From: Anaerolineae bacterium
GTDB taxonomy: Bacteria; Chloroflexota; Anaerolineae; Aggregatilineales; Aggregatilineaceae
DNA: 64,000 nt
Assembly (NCBI GenBank): GCA_018432315.1
Contig: JAHDLB010000008.1
Coordinates: 1-64,000 of the forward strand
Direction: 5' to 3'
Under the pieces are notes generated by a model. The model was not told the origin of the DNA and did not search any database. It was given only the letters and a program-made list of their open reading frames with translations. Shown here piece by piece: positions 34,136-42,685 of the stretch. Each line of letters opens with the position of its first letter. The first letter of the stretch is position 1. The translations under genes and the position numbers were made by a program.

Positions 34136-34972
34136 TCAACCGAGCGCGCGCAGCCGGTCCACCAGCCGGGCCAGCGCGTCCTGGTAGGGCGTGTCGACGA
34201 AGGTGATGTGCTGGATGCGGCGCAGTCGGTACGGCACGCGGCAGGCATCGACCAGGACCGGGACGATTGGCTTGCCCTCGTCCAGGTAGTAATGCACCTC
34301 GTCGGCGACGTGCGGCGACTCGACGCTGCTCGACGAGAGCACGACGATCATCGCGCTGCACGCTTCAAGGGCGGTTTCGATGGCCGCGGACCAGATCGTC
34401 CCGACCTCGATCTTGCGCTGGTCCAGCCAGACGTCGATTCCCTGGGTGGTGAGGTCGTCGGCCAGCCGGAAGACGAACGCCTGATCCTGGCGCGAATAGC
34501 TGACGAAGACCTGCGTGGGGCCGGCGGTGGTCCCCCGGTCGGACAGGTGGGGGATCAGCTTGTTCTCCTGGTTCAGCAGCTTGTCGATGACGTGGGCGTT
34601 GATCTCGGCGAAGGTTTCCGGGTGGGCCTTGATGTGCTCCTCGAACAGGTCGCGATCGATTTCGAGCACCATCACCGACCCCTGCACGACGATATCGGCC
34701 TGCCGCGGGCGGTCCATCAGTAGGGCGATCTCACCGAACAACTGGCCCCGGCCCAGCGTGTCCAGCACGTGCCGGGCGCCGTCGATCAGCTTGCTGACCT
34801 CGACCTGTCCGTTCACGATCACGTACAGGGTGTCGCCCGACTCGCCTTCGCGGACCAGGATTGTTTTGTCCGGGTACTCGGTCAGGCGGGCCTGTTCGTA
34901 CAGGGCGGTGATGCTCTCGCTGCTGAGACGGGGAAAGACGGCCCGGAGCACGTCGATTGCTGAAGATGGCAT
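34136..34972 (-). CDS. Cyclic-nucleotide-binding domain fused to a TIR domain
   Basis: A 278-residue cytoplasmic fusion. Residues 20-125 form a CRP/PKA-type cyclic-nucleotide-binding domain whose phosphate cassette LFGEIALLMDRPRQA (78-92) keeps Gly80, Glu81 and Arg90, so ligand binding looks possible. Residues 154-272 are a TIR domain (VFVSYSRQDQAFVFRLADDL, GIDVWLDQRKIEVG, SSSSVESPHVADEVHYYL), with Glu225 at the place of the NAD-cleaving glutamate. This domain pairing is seen in the PycTIR effectors of Pycsar anti-phage systems, where cyclic pyrimidine nucleotides switch on NAD depletion. No cyclase is encoded nearby, so that role is inferred. The start lies 2 bp after the upstream GNAT stop, with GGGAG upstream; last gene of a three-gene operon. 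Confidence 0.88.
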   Translation of the reverse strand: MPSSAIDVLRAVFPRLSSESITALYEQARLTEYPDKTILVREGESGDTLYVIVNGQVEVSKLIDGARHVLDTLGRGQLFGEIALLMDRPRQADIVVQGSVMVLEIDRDLFEEHIKAHPETFAEINAHVIDKLLNQENKLIPHLSDRGTTAGPTQVFVSYSRQDQAFVFRLADDLTTQGIDVWLDQRKIEVGTIWSAAIETALEACSAMIVVLSSSSVESPHVADEVHYYLDEGKPIVPVLVDACRVPYRLRRIQHITFVDTPYQDALARLVDRLRALG

Positions 34973-34974
34973 CG

Positions 34975-35922
34975 CTACTCCCGCCAGGCCTGCTGGCGCC
35001 CATCCCGCCACCAAATGGCGACTCGACCGCAGTCCACGGCGGAAAAACCGAGATGATCCAACAGCCGCCGGGCCGGGTTGCGCGTGGTCACCCCGGCGGT
35101 CAGCGTGATGATTCCCTGGGCGCGGCACGCCTGAAGCCCGCGGACCATCAACGCGCGGCCCAACCCCTGCCGGCGGTGGCGCGGGTGGACGGCCAGGTCC
35201 ACCAACCGGCCCGCCTCGTTTTCGACGGCGGAGATCACCACGTGGCCGACCGGCTCGCCGTCCCGATTCACGGCGACGAGCGTGGTCGCCGCGCTCCAAT
35301 CGTCCAGCAGGTCGCCGGCGCGCAGCCGGTGCAGGGTGCGCGCGACGTGGACGTGGGGCACGACGACCGCTTCGAGATCGCCCTCGTGCGCGGCGGCGGC
35401 CACCTGCTCCAGCGCGGAGCCGTAGGCGTCGTCCCACGGCGTGATCCGGTAGCCGTCCGGGGGCGCGACCACGGGCAGCGGCACGGGGCCCAGGCGGCGC
35501 TGCATGCGGCAGCGCTCGAAGAACAGCGCGCCGTGCTCGAGGAAGGCGCTCCACACGCCCGGCGACTCGTCGCGGGCGCGCGCCTCGATTACCTCCAGGG
35601 TGGGCACCTGGGACAGCGTGTGAAACACGTGATGCCCCAGCACGGCGCCCGTATCGCGTGATACGGCGGGCTCGGCGTACAACATGACGACCTGCACCCG
35701 CGTCCGGCCCGCGTCCTGCCACTTCCAGGCGGACAGGCCGCGCAGGGCCTGGCGCTCGTCGTACAAGCCCACCGCCGCCAGCCTGCCGAGCGCCAGCGCG
35801 TCACGGACCTGGGCAATGCTGCGGTCCACGTTCCGCCCCGAATGCACGGCTCGCACCCGTAGTAAGGTTTCCCCTTCGGCGTCGAGCCGGTAGAGGGGCT
35901 TGACTGTAGGCAATACCCGCAT
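34975..35922 (-). CDS. GNAT-family N-acetyltransferase (two-domain)
   Basis: A 315-residue protein. The C-terminal half (about 160-305) is a clear GNAT domain with TLVAVNRDGEPVGHVVISAV and VDLAVHPRHRRQGLGRALMV, the latter being the Q/RxxGxG/A acetyl-CoA loop, then NPARRLLDHLGFSAV. The N-terminal half is probably a degenerate GNAT-like domain. It is the middle gene of a tight operon: 17 bp after the hypothetical gene and 2 bp before the CNBD-TIR gene. Acceptor unknown. ATG 35922 is used; GGAAGGG is immediately adjacent, so a slightly later start is possible. Confidence 0.85.
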   Translation of the reverse strand: MRVLPTVKPLYRLDAEGETLLRVRAVHSGRNVDRSIAQVRDALALGRLAAVGLYDERQALRGLSAWKWQDAGRTRVQVVMLYAEPAVSRDTGAVLGHHVFHTLSQVPTLEVIEARARDESPGVWSAFLEHGALFFERCRMQRRLGPVPLPVVAPPDGYRITPWDDAYGSALEQVAAAAHEGDLEAVVVPHVHVARTLHRLRAGDLLDDWSAATTLVAVNRDGEPVGHVVISAVENEAGRLVDLAVHPRHRRQGLGRALMVRGLQACRAQGIITLTAGVTTRNPARRLLDHLGFSAVDCGRVAIWWRDGRQQAWRE

Positions 35923-35939
35923 CCCTTCCGTAGGTCTGG

Positions 35940-36602
35940 TCAGTCGGTCGCCCGTGCGACTTCTTCCCAGAGATCGGCTGCCGGGTCCCCCGCGTGGGCG
36001 GCCAGATAGCCGCGCACGTATCCCCGGTCCAGCCCGCGCTGCAGCGCGTCGTCCTGCACGGCGAGCTGAGTCCGGATGCTGTCCTGGAGCAGCAGCCGCT
36101 GCGTCTCGAGGAGCTTACGCCGCTCGCGCCCGATCTGCCAGTTCTGCCACAGGGCCGCCAGCGTGGCGGTCGTTTCGGCGGCGGTCTGGATTAACTCGAG
36201 GGCGCGCTGGGCCTGGGCCAGCCGGGCCGCGGTCGCGCTCCGGGCGGGGATTCGCGCGGCGCGCGGCGGGTGAATGGCGGGGACCGGCACCGGGTCCGCC
36301 GGGACGCCGCGCAGCGCCGCGTACTGCCGCCACGCGGCAGCCTGCCCGCCGATCAGGTCCAGGTCGCGCAGCGGGTCCTGCGAATCCAGCAGGGTGAACA
36401 GGCGCGGCAGCACGCTCTGCCGCACCATCAGCGCGCCTTCACGCGGGTCGCTGGCGTAGGCCGCGTCGACAACCGGGCGATCCAGCGGGACGAAGCTGTA
36501 GCGCAGCACGGCGATCCGCACCCAGAGCAGCGCGTCGGGCGGCTGTTCGACCTGGTGCAGCGTATACAACCGGACGTAGTGAACGAAGGACAGGTTGTTC
36601 AT
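35940..36602 (-). CDS. Hypothetical helical protein, first gene of the CNBD-TIR operon
   Basis: A 220-residue protein not recognised. The N-terminus MNNLSFVHYVRLYTLHQVEQ and an early YSFVPLDRPVVDAAY segment look globular. Residues about 140-200 form a long amphipathic helix or coiled coil (RLAQAQRALELIQTAAETTA through RRKLLETQRLLLQDSIRTQL). There is no signal peptide or transmembrane segment. ATG 36602 is preferred because GAGGG lies seven bases upstream, giving a cleaner start than the longer frame. Its tight linkage to a GNAT and a CNBD-TIR gene is the only clue to function. Confidence 0.7.
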   Translation of the reverse strand: MNNLSFVHYVRLYTLHQVEQPPDALLWVRIAVLRYSFVPLDRPVVDAAYASDPREGALMVRQSVLPRLFTLLDSQDPLRDLDLIGGQAAAWRQYAALRGVPADPVPVPAIHPPRAARIPARSATAARLAQAQRALELIQTAAETTATLAALWQNWQIGRERRKLLETQRLLLQDSIRTQLAVQDDALQRGLDRGYVRGYLAAHAGDPAADLWEEVARATD

Positions 36603-36737
36603 GCCAAAGCCCTCTGCAACTCCTGCCCCGATTCTAGCACGCTTCGGGCTGTCCATGAACTATTATGAACAAAACGCCTACACGCGCCAGCCGTGCCCGC
36701 GGCACGCTTCATAGGAGGGGACTGACGCAGGCGCGTT

Positions 36738-37187
36738 TCAAGAGGGTTCGGGTAGGTGGACGTTTTGGAGCACGCTCAGCACGTACTGAAACGTCTCCAT
36801 TTGCTCCTGCGTGATCGACTCTTCGATCAGGCGCGAGAGCCGGTTGGCGACGTGCTCCACCTGGGGGCGCAGGGCGCGCCCGCGCTCGGTCAGGAAGACC
36901 CGCACGCTGCGCCGGTCGTGGGTATCCACCTGGCGGTGCAGCAGGTCTTTTTCCTCCATGCGGTCGAGCAGGGCGGTCATCGACGACGGGTGGCGGCAGA
37001 CCTCGTGCGCCAACTGCGAGGCGCTGGTGCCGTCCTCGTCGTACAACGCGCGCAGGGCGTACCATTCCAGCAGGCTGAGCCCCAGCGGCGCGATCAACCG
37101 CTCGTACACCTGCTCGAGCTGGCGGTAGGCTTGCTCGAGGTTCGTTGCCATGCAACCGTCAAAACGTAGGGAAGGAGTCTCGTTCAT
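36738..37187 (-). CDS. MarR-family transcriptional regulator
   Basis: A 149-residue winged-helix regulator: LSLLEWYALRALYDEDGTSASQLAHEV, HPSSMTALLDRMEEKDLLHR (recognition helix), then the wing DTHDRRSVRVFLTERGRAL. It is divergent from an ABC-2 type exporter across 144 bp, the classic layout for a ligand-responsive repressor of an efflux system. ATG 37187 lies only eight bases after a TACAAT box with no ribosome site, suggesting a leaderless message; ATG 37151 is the next in-frame choice. Confidence 0.9.
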   Translation of the reverse strand: MNETPSLRFDGCMATNLEQAYRQLEQVYERLIAPLGLSLLEWYALRALYDEDGTSASQLAHEVCRHPSSMTALLDRMEEKDLLHRQVDTHDRRSVRVFLTERGRALRPQVEHVANRLSRLIEESITQEQMETFQYVLSVLQNVHLPEPS

Positions 37188-37194
37188 GCCGTGT

Positions 37195-37224
37195 ATTGTA
37201 CTCCACATAACGCTTTGGTGACAA
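37195..37224 (-). promoter_or_regulatory. marR promoter
   Basis: Reading the minus strand, TTGTCA (37224-37219), an 18-base spacer and TACAAT (37200-37195), placed so that transcription would begin at or just before the ATG. It shares the gap with the divergent ABC gene, whose -10 candidate TATACT is at 37290-37295. Confidence 0.6.
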
Positions 37225-37331
37225 ACTAATCCGGCGCGCGGTTTCCCGCCGTCCTGCTGACGCCGCCGCCCCCCGGCTCGAACCGGCGGTATACTCGAAA
37301 GCGACACCCTGAATGGGACGCGGAGAGCGCT

Positions 37332-38246
37332 ATGGCCGTTTATGACGTGGTCGACCTCACCAAGATTTACCCCCGGCAGACGACGCCCGCCAACGACCGG
37401 CTCACGCTCAGCGTGGCCGAGGGCGAGATCTTCGGGCTGTTGGGCGACAACGGCGCGGGCAAGACGACGCTGATCCGGCAGATGGCGAACCTGCTGGCGC
37501 CGACCAGCGGGACGATCCGGCTGTTCGGCCAGCCGCTGGGCGCGGCGCCGCTGTACGTGCCGGGCCACATCGGGTACATGCCGCAGGACGGGCTGGCCCT
37601 CAACAACCTGACGGTGGGCGAGACGCTCTACTTCACGGCGCACCTGCGCGGCCTGGATCGCCGCGACGCTCGCGCCGAGCGCGATCGCCTGCTCGACCGG
37701 CTGGACCTGGGCACCGCGCGCGACAGGCTGATCGTCCGGCTCAGCGGGGGCCAGCGCCGCCTGGCGATGCTGGCGACGACCATCGCCGCCTCGCCGCCCG
37801 TGCTGCTGCTCGACGAGCCGACCAACGACCTCGATCCCCTCCACCGGCGGCTGGTGTGGGACCTGGTGCGCGAGATCAACCGCGAGCAGGGCCTGACGAT
37901 CATCCTGGTGACGCACAACGTCATCGAGGCGGAGCGCGTGATCCAGCGCGTGGGCATCATGCGCGGCGGCAGGCTGATCGCGGTGGGACGCCCCGGCGCG
38001 CTCAAGGCCGGGCTCAACCGGCAGCTCCGGCTGGAGATCGTGTTCGCGCCGGGCAGCCCGCCCGCGCTGCCGCCCGGCCCCGCCCCGCGCGAGGTGGTGC
38101 CGGGTCGCTGGCAGTTTCTCATCGAGCGCGAGGCCGCGCCCGCCTACCTCGCCGCGCTCAACGGAAACGAGTCCGTCGAGGATTTCAGCCTGAGCACCGC
38201 CACGCTCGAGGACCTGTTCCTGGCGCTCGCGGAGCAGCCCGTATGA
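37332..38246 (+). CDS. ABC-2 type exporter, ATP-binding subunit
   Basis: A 304-residue ABC ATPase with Walker A GDNGAGKTTL, Q-loop GYMPQD, signature LSGGQRRL, Walker B VLLLDEPTNDLD and H-loop ILVTHN. The C-terminal 70 residues form the accessory domain typical of drug or polymer exporters (DUF4162-like). It overlaps the permease gene by four bases (ATGA) and is divergent from marR, so a substrate-inducible export function is inferred; the substrate is unknown. The ribosome site GGAGAG supports ATG 37332. Confidence 0.93.
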   Translation: MAVYDVVDLTKIYPRQTTPANDRLTLSVAEGEIFGLLGDNGAGKTTLIRQMANLLAPTSGTIRLFGQPLGAAPLYVPGHIGYMPQDGLALNNLTVGETLYFTAHLRGLDRRDARAERDRLLDRLDLGTARDRLIVRLSGGQRRLAMLATTIAASPPVLLLDEPTNDLDPLHRRLVWDLVREINREQGLTIILVTHNVIEAERVIQRVGIMRGGRLIAVGRPGALKAGLNRQLRLEIVFAPGSPPALPPGPAPREVVPGRWQFLIEREAAPAYLAALNGNESVEDFSLSTATLEDLFLALAEQPV

Positions 38247-39007
38247 ACGCCCGCCGCCGCACGCAGTCGTTCCCGGTCCAACTGTGGGACCTGACGCTGA
38301 TCCAGCTCGCCAACTGGCGGTGGTCGTGGCGCGGGATGCTGCTCACCAGCGTGATCGCGCCGCTGCTCAGCACGGCGGCCCTGGGCACCTTCGCCGCGCG
38401 GGACGATCCCGACACGCTGGCCTACATCCTGACCGGCAACGTGGTATTCGCGCTGCTGTTCGGCACGTTCGACAAGGTGGCGACGCATTTCGCCTACATG
38501 CGGCTGGTGGGGCGGCTGGACTTCTTCGCCACGCTGCCCGTCTACCGCGCGGCGCTCATCCTGGCGACGGTGACGGCGTTTCTCGTGCTCGCGCTGCCCG
38601 CCGTCGCGGTGACGCTGCTGGCCGGGCAGGCCATGCTGGGCCTGACGCTGGCGCCCAGTCCGTGGCTGCTCGTTGCCGTCCCGCTGATCGGCGTGTCGCT
38701 GTGCGGGCTGGGCGCGCTGGTGGGCATCCTGGTGCGCTCGCCGGAGGAGGTGGGCAGCCTCAGCTCGCTGATCACGTTCGTGCTGCTGGGCTTCGGCCCG
38801 GTGATCATCCCGCCGGACCGCCTGCCAGACATCATCGAGACGCTGAGCGTGCTCTCCCCGGCCACCTACGCGGCCTCGGCCCTGCGCCAGACGGTGCTCG
38901 ACATGCCGGACCGCATCCCGCTGGCGGTGGATTTTCTCGCCCTGGCCGGGTTCCTGGCCGGATCGCTGTGGGTGGTGGGCCGCCGGATGGACTGGCGCTC
39001 AACGTGA
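38243..39007 (+). CDS. ABC-2 type exporter, permease subunit
   Basis: A 254-residue polytopic membrane protein with six predicted helices, including LTSVIAPLLSTAALGTF, AALILATVTAFLVLALPAVAVTLLAG and SLSSLITFVLLGFGPVIIPP. The block SPATYAASALRQTVLDMPD near the end is typical of ABC-2 permeases. The ATG overlaps the stop of the ATPase gene. Its 3' end overlaps the convergent protease gene by nine bases. Confidence 0.9.
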   Translation: MNARRRTQSFPVQLWDLTLIQLANWRWSWRGMLLTSVIAPLLSTAALGTFAARDDPDTLAYILTGNVVFALLFGTFDKVATHFAYMRLVGRLDFFATLPVYRAALILATVTAFLVLALPAVAVTLLAGQAMLGLTLAPSPWLLVAVPLIGVSLCGLGALVGILVRSPEEVGSLSSLITFVLLGFGPVIIPPDRLPDIIETLSVLSPATYAASALRQTVLDMPDRIPLAVDFLALAGFLAGSLWVVGRRMDWRST

Positions 39008-39613
39008 CCGGACGCGCTGGGGCGCGGCCAGCGCCCGCTTGAGGAAGCGCGCCACCACGTGCAGCGGCACGGCAAAGCCGACGTCCGGCCCGGCGATCAT
39101 CGTATTGATGCCGATCAGCCGCCCGGCCACGTCCACCAGCGGGCCGCCGGAGTGGCCGGGGCGCATGTGCAGGTCGAGCGCGATCCACTCGTGGTGGGCG
39201 CGGGGGATCTCCGGCAGACCGGCGCCCATGCCGATCACCACGCCGCCGGTCACCGCGCCGGCCACGCCCCACGGGTGCCCGACCGCCATCACCCACTGGC
39301 CGGGCCGCACCCGCCGCGAGTCGCCCAGCTCGACGGTCGGCAGATCGCTGGCCGTGACCACCAGCGCGGCGAGATCGCGGTCGGGATCGGACGCGAGGAT
39401 CGTCGCCGGGAGCGTCCGGCCATCCGGCAGGGCGACGCGCAGCGCCCCGCGCCCGGCGATGACGTGCGCGTTGGTGACGATCAGGCCGTCCGCGTGCCAG
39501 ATCGTGCCCGCGCCGAAGCCCTGGCCGCCGTTGCGAATCTGCACCAGGGCGCTCTGCGCCCGGTCCACGACCGGCGGCAGTTCGGCGTTGAGTTGTTCCC
39601 AGACTGTGGGCAT
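38999..39613 (-). CDS. Trypsin-like serine protease, HtrA-like without PDZ
   Basis: A 204-residue chymotrypsin-fold protease: catalytic His in IVTNAHVIAG, Asp in DPDRDLAALVV and Ser in RPGHSGGPLVDVAG, so the triad is complete. There is no signal peptide and no PDZ domain, so it is either cytoplasmic or exported by another route. It lies 34 bp after the larger HtrA-like gene on the same strand and was probably made by duplication followed by PDZ loss. Confidence 0.88.
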   Translation of the reverse strand: MPTVWEQLNAELPPVVDRAQSALVQIRNGGQGFGAGTIWHADGLIVTNAHVIAGRGALRVALPDGRTLPATILASDPDRDLAALVVTASDLPTVELGDSRRVRPGQWVMAVGHPWGVAGAVTGGVVIGMGAGLPEIPRAHHEWIALDLHMRPGHSGGPLVDVAGRLIGINTMIAGPDVGFAVPLHVVARFLKRALAAPQRVRSR

Positions 39614-39647
39614 CGTCGCCTCCTGGATCGTGGTGGGGCGAGCGGGA

Positions 39648-40544
39648 TCAGGCCCGCTCGCCGATGGTTACCGTCACGTCCTGCACCTGGCCGCCGCGCA
39701 CGACGCGCACCGGGACCGCCTTCCCGGCCCGGTCGCCGCCCAGCAGCGCCAGCAGGTCGTCCATGTGGTGCACGGGGTGGCCGTCCAGCGCGACGATCGT
39801 GTCGCCCAGCATCAACCCGCCGGCGTCCGCCGGGCTGCCCGGCTCGACCGACGCGATCAGCAGGCCGGTTTCCTGCCCGATCTGCCCGGCCAGCGCCTCC
39901 GGCAGGCGGACCGGTTGGGCGCCCACGCCGAGATAGCCGCGCCGGATGTGCCCGTGCGCCAGCAGCGCGTCGGCCACGGCGCGCACCGTCGCCGCCGGGA
40001 CGGTCACGCTGATGCCGCGCAGCAGCGCCGACGTATTCAGGCCGAGCACCTGCCCGGACGCGTCGACCAGCGGCCCGCCCGAAAAGCCGGGATACATCAC
40101 GACGTCGGTCTGCAGATAGCGGTCGATCTGCCCCCCGGCGGGCGTGCGCCAGCTCTCGCCCAGCGCGCTGACGATTCCCAGCGTCGCCTGGACGCTCCGC
40201 CCCGGGCGGCCCAGGGCCAGCACCAACTGCCCCACGCCCGGCCCGTCGCCGGAGGCCCAGGCCGCGGGAGTCAGGCCGCCGCCGTCGGCGCGCAGCACGG
40301 CCAGGTCGGTGCTCGGATCGCGCCCGACCAGCGCCGCCGGGCGCGTGCTGCCGTCCGGCAGGCCGACCGTGATTCGCTCATCGCGCGAGAGGACGTGGTG
40401 CGCCGTGACGATCAGGCCGTCCGCCGACCAGACGACGCCGGTCGCCGGGACACGCCGCCGGCCTTCGACCCGCACGACTGCCGGTCCGGCAGCCTCGACG
40501 GTCGCGGCCATGTCTTGTGAGAGGGTTTGTAGTACAGAGGTCAT
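39648..40544 (-). CDS. HtrA-like serine protease with one PDZ domain
   Basis: A 298-residue protein. Protease domain at residues 1-200: catalytic His in IVTAHHVLS, Asp in RDPSTDLAVLRA and Ser in YPGFSGGPLVDASGQVLG. PDZ domain at residues 205-298: RRGYLGVGAQP, LLIASVEPGSPADAGGLMLGDTIVALDG. Unlike classical DegP/DegQ it has no signal peptide or membrane helix at its N-terminus (MTSVLQTLSQDMAATVEAA), so it should be cytoplasmic. AAGGAG nine bases before ATG 40544 fixes the start. It heads a two-gene unit with the PDZ-less protease. Confidence 0.92.
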   Translation of the reverse strand: MTSVLQTLSQDMAATVEAAGPAVVRVEGRRRVPATGVVWSADGLIVTAHHVLSRDERITVGLPDGSTRPAALVGRDPSTDLAVLRADGGGLTPAAWASGDGPGVGQLVLALGRPGRSVQATLGIVSALGESWRTPAGGQIDRYLQTDVVMYPGFSGGPLVDASGQVLGLNTSALLRGISVTVPAATVRAVADALLAHGHIRRGYLGVGAQPVRLPEALAGQIGQETGLLIASVEPGSPADAGGLMLGDTIVALDGHPVHHMDDLLALLGGDRAGKAVPVRVVRGGQVQDVTVTIGERA

Positions 40545-40748
40545 TTGAACTCGCTCCTTGCTGTGTAAGGTTGTGTGGTCGTCTATTGGCGATCATACGG
40601 CAGGCGGCGCGGCGCGACATCGCCTCTTTGGCGAGAGCATGCCCGGCAAAACGGGCGGGGACCCGCCCAAACGGTCAGGTAAAAATCAGCCCTGGCGGGG
40701 GCGTCCGTGTTACAATGGATGGATATGCACGCGAGAGGAGCGATCGCT

Positions 40749-41600
40749 ATGCGCCTGTTGACTGTCCTGGTCCTGATCGCCGGGCTGCTGATGAGCACCC
40801 CGCGCGCCGCCCGCGCCCAGTCCTGGGAGGACACGCGGACGTTCCCGCTGCCTGACGAGGATACGCCTTTGTGGCTCGATCTCGAGGTCGACGTCGCCGC
40901 CGTGACCGTCACCGGCGTCGAGGACATCGACGCGATCGAGGTGGCGCTGGCGGTCGAGGGCTGGTCCGAAGACGAGATCGATTTCGTGACCGACTATGCC
41001 GAAGGGCGCCTGATCGTGCAGGTGAAGGTGATCGCCGAAGAGCGCAACGCGTTCGGCGGCGGACGCTCGATCGCGCTCGCGGTGCGCGTCCCGGCGGCGC
41101 TGGAACTGTCCGCGAGTGTGAACGTGGGCGAAGTAACGGTGACCGGGATCACTGTGGTCAACAGCCTGGACATCCGCACCGACGTCGCGGCGATCGCCGT
41201 GCAGGCGGCGCTGGGTGAGGGCGATCACACGCTGGAATCGAACGTGGGCGCGGTCCGCTTCGAGGGCTCGCTGGCAACGGGCGCGCTGGTGATGCTCGCC
41301 AGTGTGGGCGACGTGGCCTTCACCGGCGCGATCGGGCCGGACGGTTATCTCGACGTGGGGGCCGAGGTCGGCGCGGTGACGCTCGTGGTAGAGCCCGGCA
41401 GCGCGTTCCGGCTCGATGCGCAGGCTAGCCTGGGGCAGATCGCCGGTGACCTGCCGCTCCGCGATCGCATTGAGGAAAACGGCCTGCTCGACCAGATGGT
41501 GCAGGGCGTCTACGGCGACGTCGACCAGCCGCAGGCGACGGTCCGGATTCACGCTGACGTGGGCGACATCACACTCGAAGAAGCGACAGCGGGCCGGTAG
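40749..41600 (+). CDS. Exported DUF4097-like beta-solenoid surface protein
   Basis: A 283-residue protein with a signal peptide (LLTVLVLIAGLLMSTPRAARA, cleavage near AQS). The mature part is regular beta structure with short repeats such as LSASVNVGEVTVTGI, LESNVGAVRFEGSL, VMLASVGDVAFTGAI and LDVGAEVGAVTLVV. This matches the DUF4097/adhesin-like single-stranded beta-helix family, often found with anti-sigma or cell-envelope stress genes. GAGAGGAGC before ATG 40749 supports the start; a TACAAT box lies at 40711-40716. Function not deducible. Confidence 0.78.
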   Translation: MRLLTVLVLIAGLLMSTPRAARAQSWEDTRTFPLPDEDTPLWLDLEVDVAAVTVTGVEDIDAIEVALAVEGWSEDEIDFVTDYAEGRLIVQVKVIAEERNAFGGGRSIALAVRVPAALELSASVNVGEVTVTGITVVNSLDIRTDVAAIAVQAALGEGDHTLESNVGAVRFEGSLATGALVMLASVGDVAFTGAIGPDGYLDVGAEVGAVTLVVEPGSAFRLDAQASLGQIAGDLPLRDRIEENGLLDQMVQGVYGDVDQPQATVRIHADVGDITLEEATAGR

Positions 41601-41755
41601 CGGTCCGCCATTCCGAACAGGCGGGGAGCGGGGCTTGCTCCCCGCGCCTGACAGCCTCCACGCCCGCACCAGATTCCCCCCTCCGCATCCCAACGCGTTA
41701 CACTCTGGATGAGGATTGATAGCGTTATTGGTAACCGAATCAGGTTTGGCAACCG

Positions 41756-42622
41756 ATGAACTGGCAAGATCAGATCGAACGCGACCGGCAGTTTTTGCAC
41801 GAACAACTCAGCCATCTGGAGCACAAGCTCACGCGCCTGGAGAACGCCCGCGCCGCCTGCCAGAACTGCCTGGAGGCGGAGGGCCTGGATCGCCTGCTGC
41901 ACACCGCGCGCCTGGAAGAGACGATCCTGACGGGCCTGGTGATGTCCCAGTCCGGCGAGAACGCCTCACCGCTGGGCGGGCTGATTGTGACCGAAGCCGA
42001 GCGTTACAAGGCCGTGGCGCGCCGGCAGGCCGCCAACTGGCGGCGCGGCCAGCCGACTCCGTCCGCGTACTGGGACGCCGAAGCCTGCCAGGGCATCCTG
42101 ACGGACCTGCTGCGGCGGCTCCACGCGTGGCGGGCCGGGCGGCCCTATTACGCCGAAACAGGGGGCGGCATCCACGCCGGGCCGAACGGGTCCGCTAAAG
42201 CCGCGTCCAAACCGGCCTACGGCGGCAACAGCGATATCCATCCCTGGTACGTCTCGCAGCCGGACGTCTCGCGCGAGGAAGCGCCCATCCAGCACGCAGG
42301 TCACGAGAACGGCAGCGCGCTGGACGCCTTCCGCGCCCGGCTGTACACCGCGCTGCACAACGCCCAGTTCCCCGACGAGCACGTCGAGCTCGTGGTGCAG
42401 CCCGACGGGCTGGTCATCGCGACCGGCTTCGCTCACGACGACGAGCAGGCCGAACTGGCGGTCGAGGTCATGACCGAATTCCCCGGCGTGTGGCGCGTGC
42501 TGGCCGATGTCAAGGTCGTCGACGAGGCGCACTGCCCGGCGTGCCGCGCCCTGGCGGAGAGCCGCTCGCACGTCAAGCGTGGGCGCTGGCGTGGGGCTGG
42601 GCGCGATAGCGAGGCCGAGTGA
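41756..42622 (+). CDS. Hypothetical protein with coiled coil, two CxxC pairs and BON-like region
   Basis: A 288-residue cytoplasmic protein with no recognised family. Residues 1-32 form a coiled coil, followed by CQNC (Cys35, Cys38). The region about residues 185-255 (FRARLYTALHNAQFPDEHVELVV through VMTEFPGVWRVLADVKVVD) has the alpha-beta pattern of BON domains. HCPACRAL near the end gives a second CxxC (Cys260, Cys263). The two CxxC pairs could bind one zinc or act in redox switching. It precedes the FHA gene by 105 bp, separated by a terminator-like hairpin, so it is probably a separate unit. Confidence 0.6.
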   Translation: MNWQDQIERDRQFLHEQLSHLEHKLTRLENARAACQNCLEAEGLDRLLHTARLEETILTGLVMSQSGENASPLGGLIVTEAERYKAVARRQAANWRRGQPTPSAYWDAEACQGILTDLLRRLHAWRAGRPYYAETGGGIHAGPNGSAKAASKPAYGGNSDIHPWYVSQPDVSREEAPIQHAGHENGSALDAFRARLYTALHNAQFPDEHVELVVQPDGLVIATGFAHDDEQAELAVEVMTEFPGVWRVLADVKVVDEAHCPACRALAESRSHVKRGRWRGAGRDSEAE

Positions 42623-42641
42623 GATCGCCCGCGCCGACAAT

Positions 42642-42669
42642 CCCGCCGGTCGACCGGGTGGGGGTTTTT
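42642..42669 (+). terminator. Probable terminator between the CxxC protein and the FHA gene
   Basis: CCCGCCGG-TCGA-CCGGGTGGG forms an interrupted stem with a four-base loop, followed after two G by TTTTT. The internal mismatch lowers certainty. Confidence 0.5.
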
Positions 42670-42685
42670 CGCTTTTGCAGTGCCG

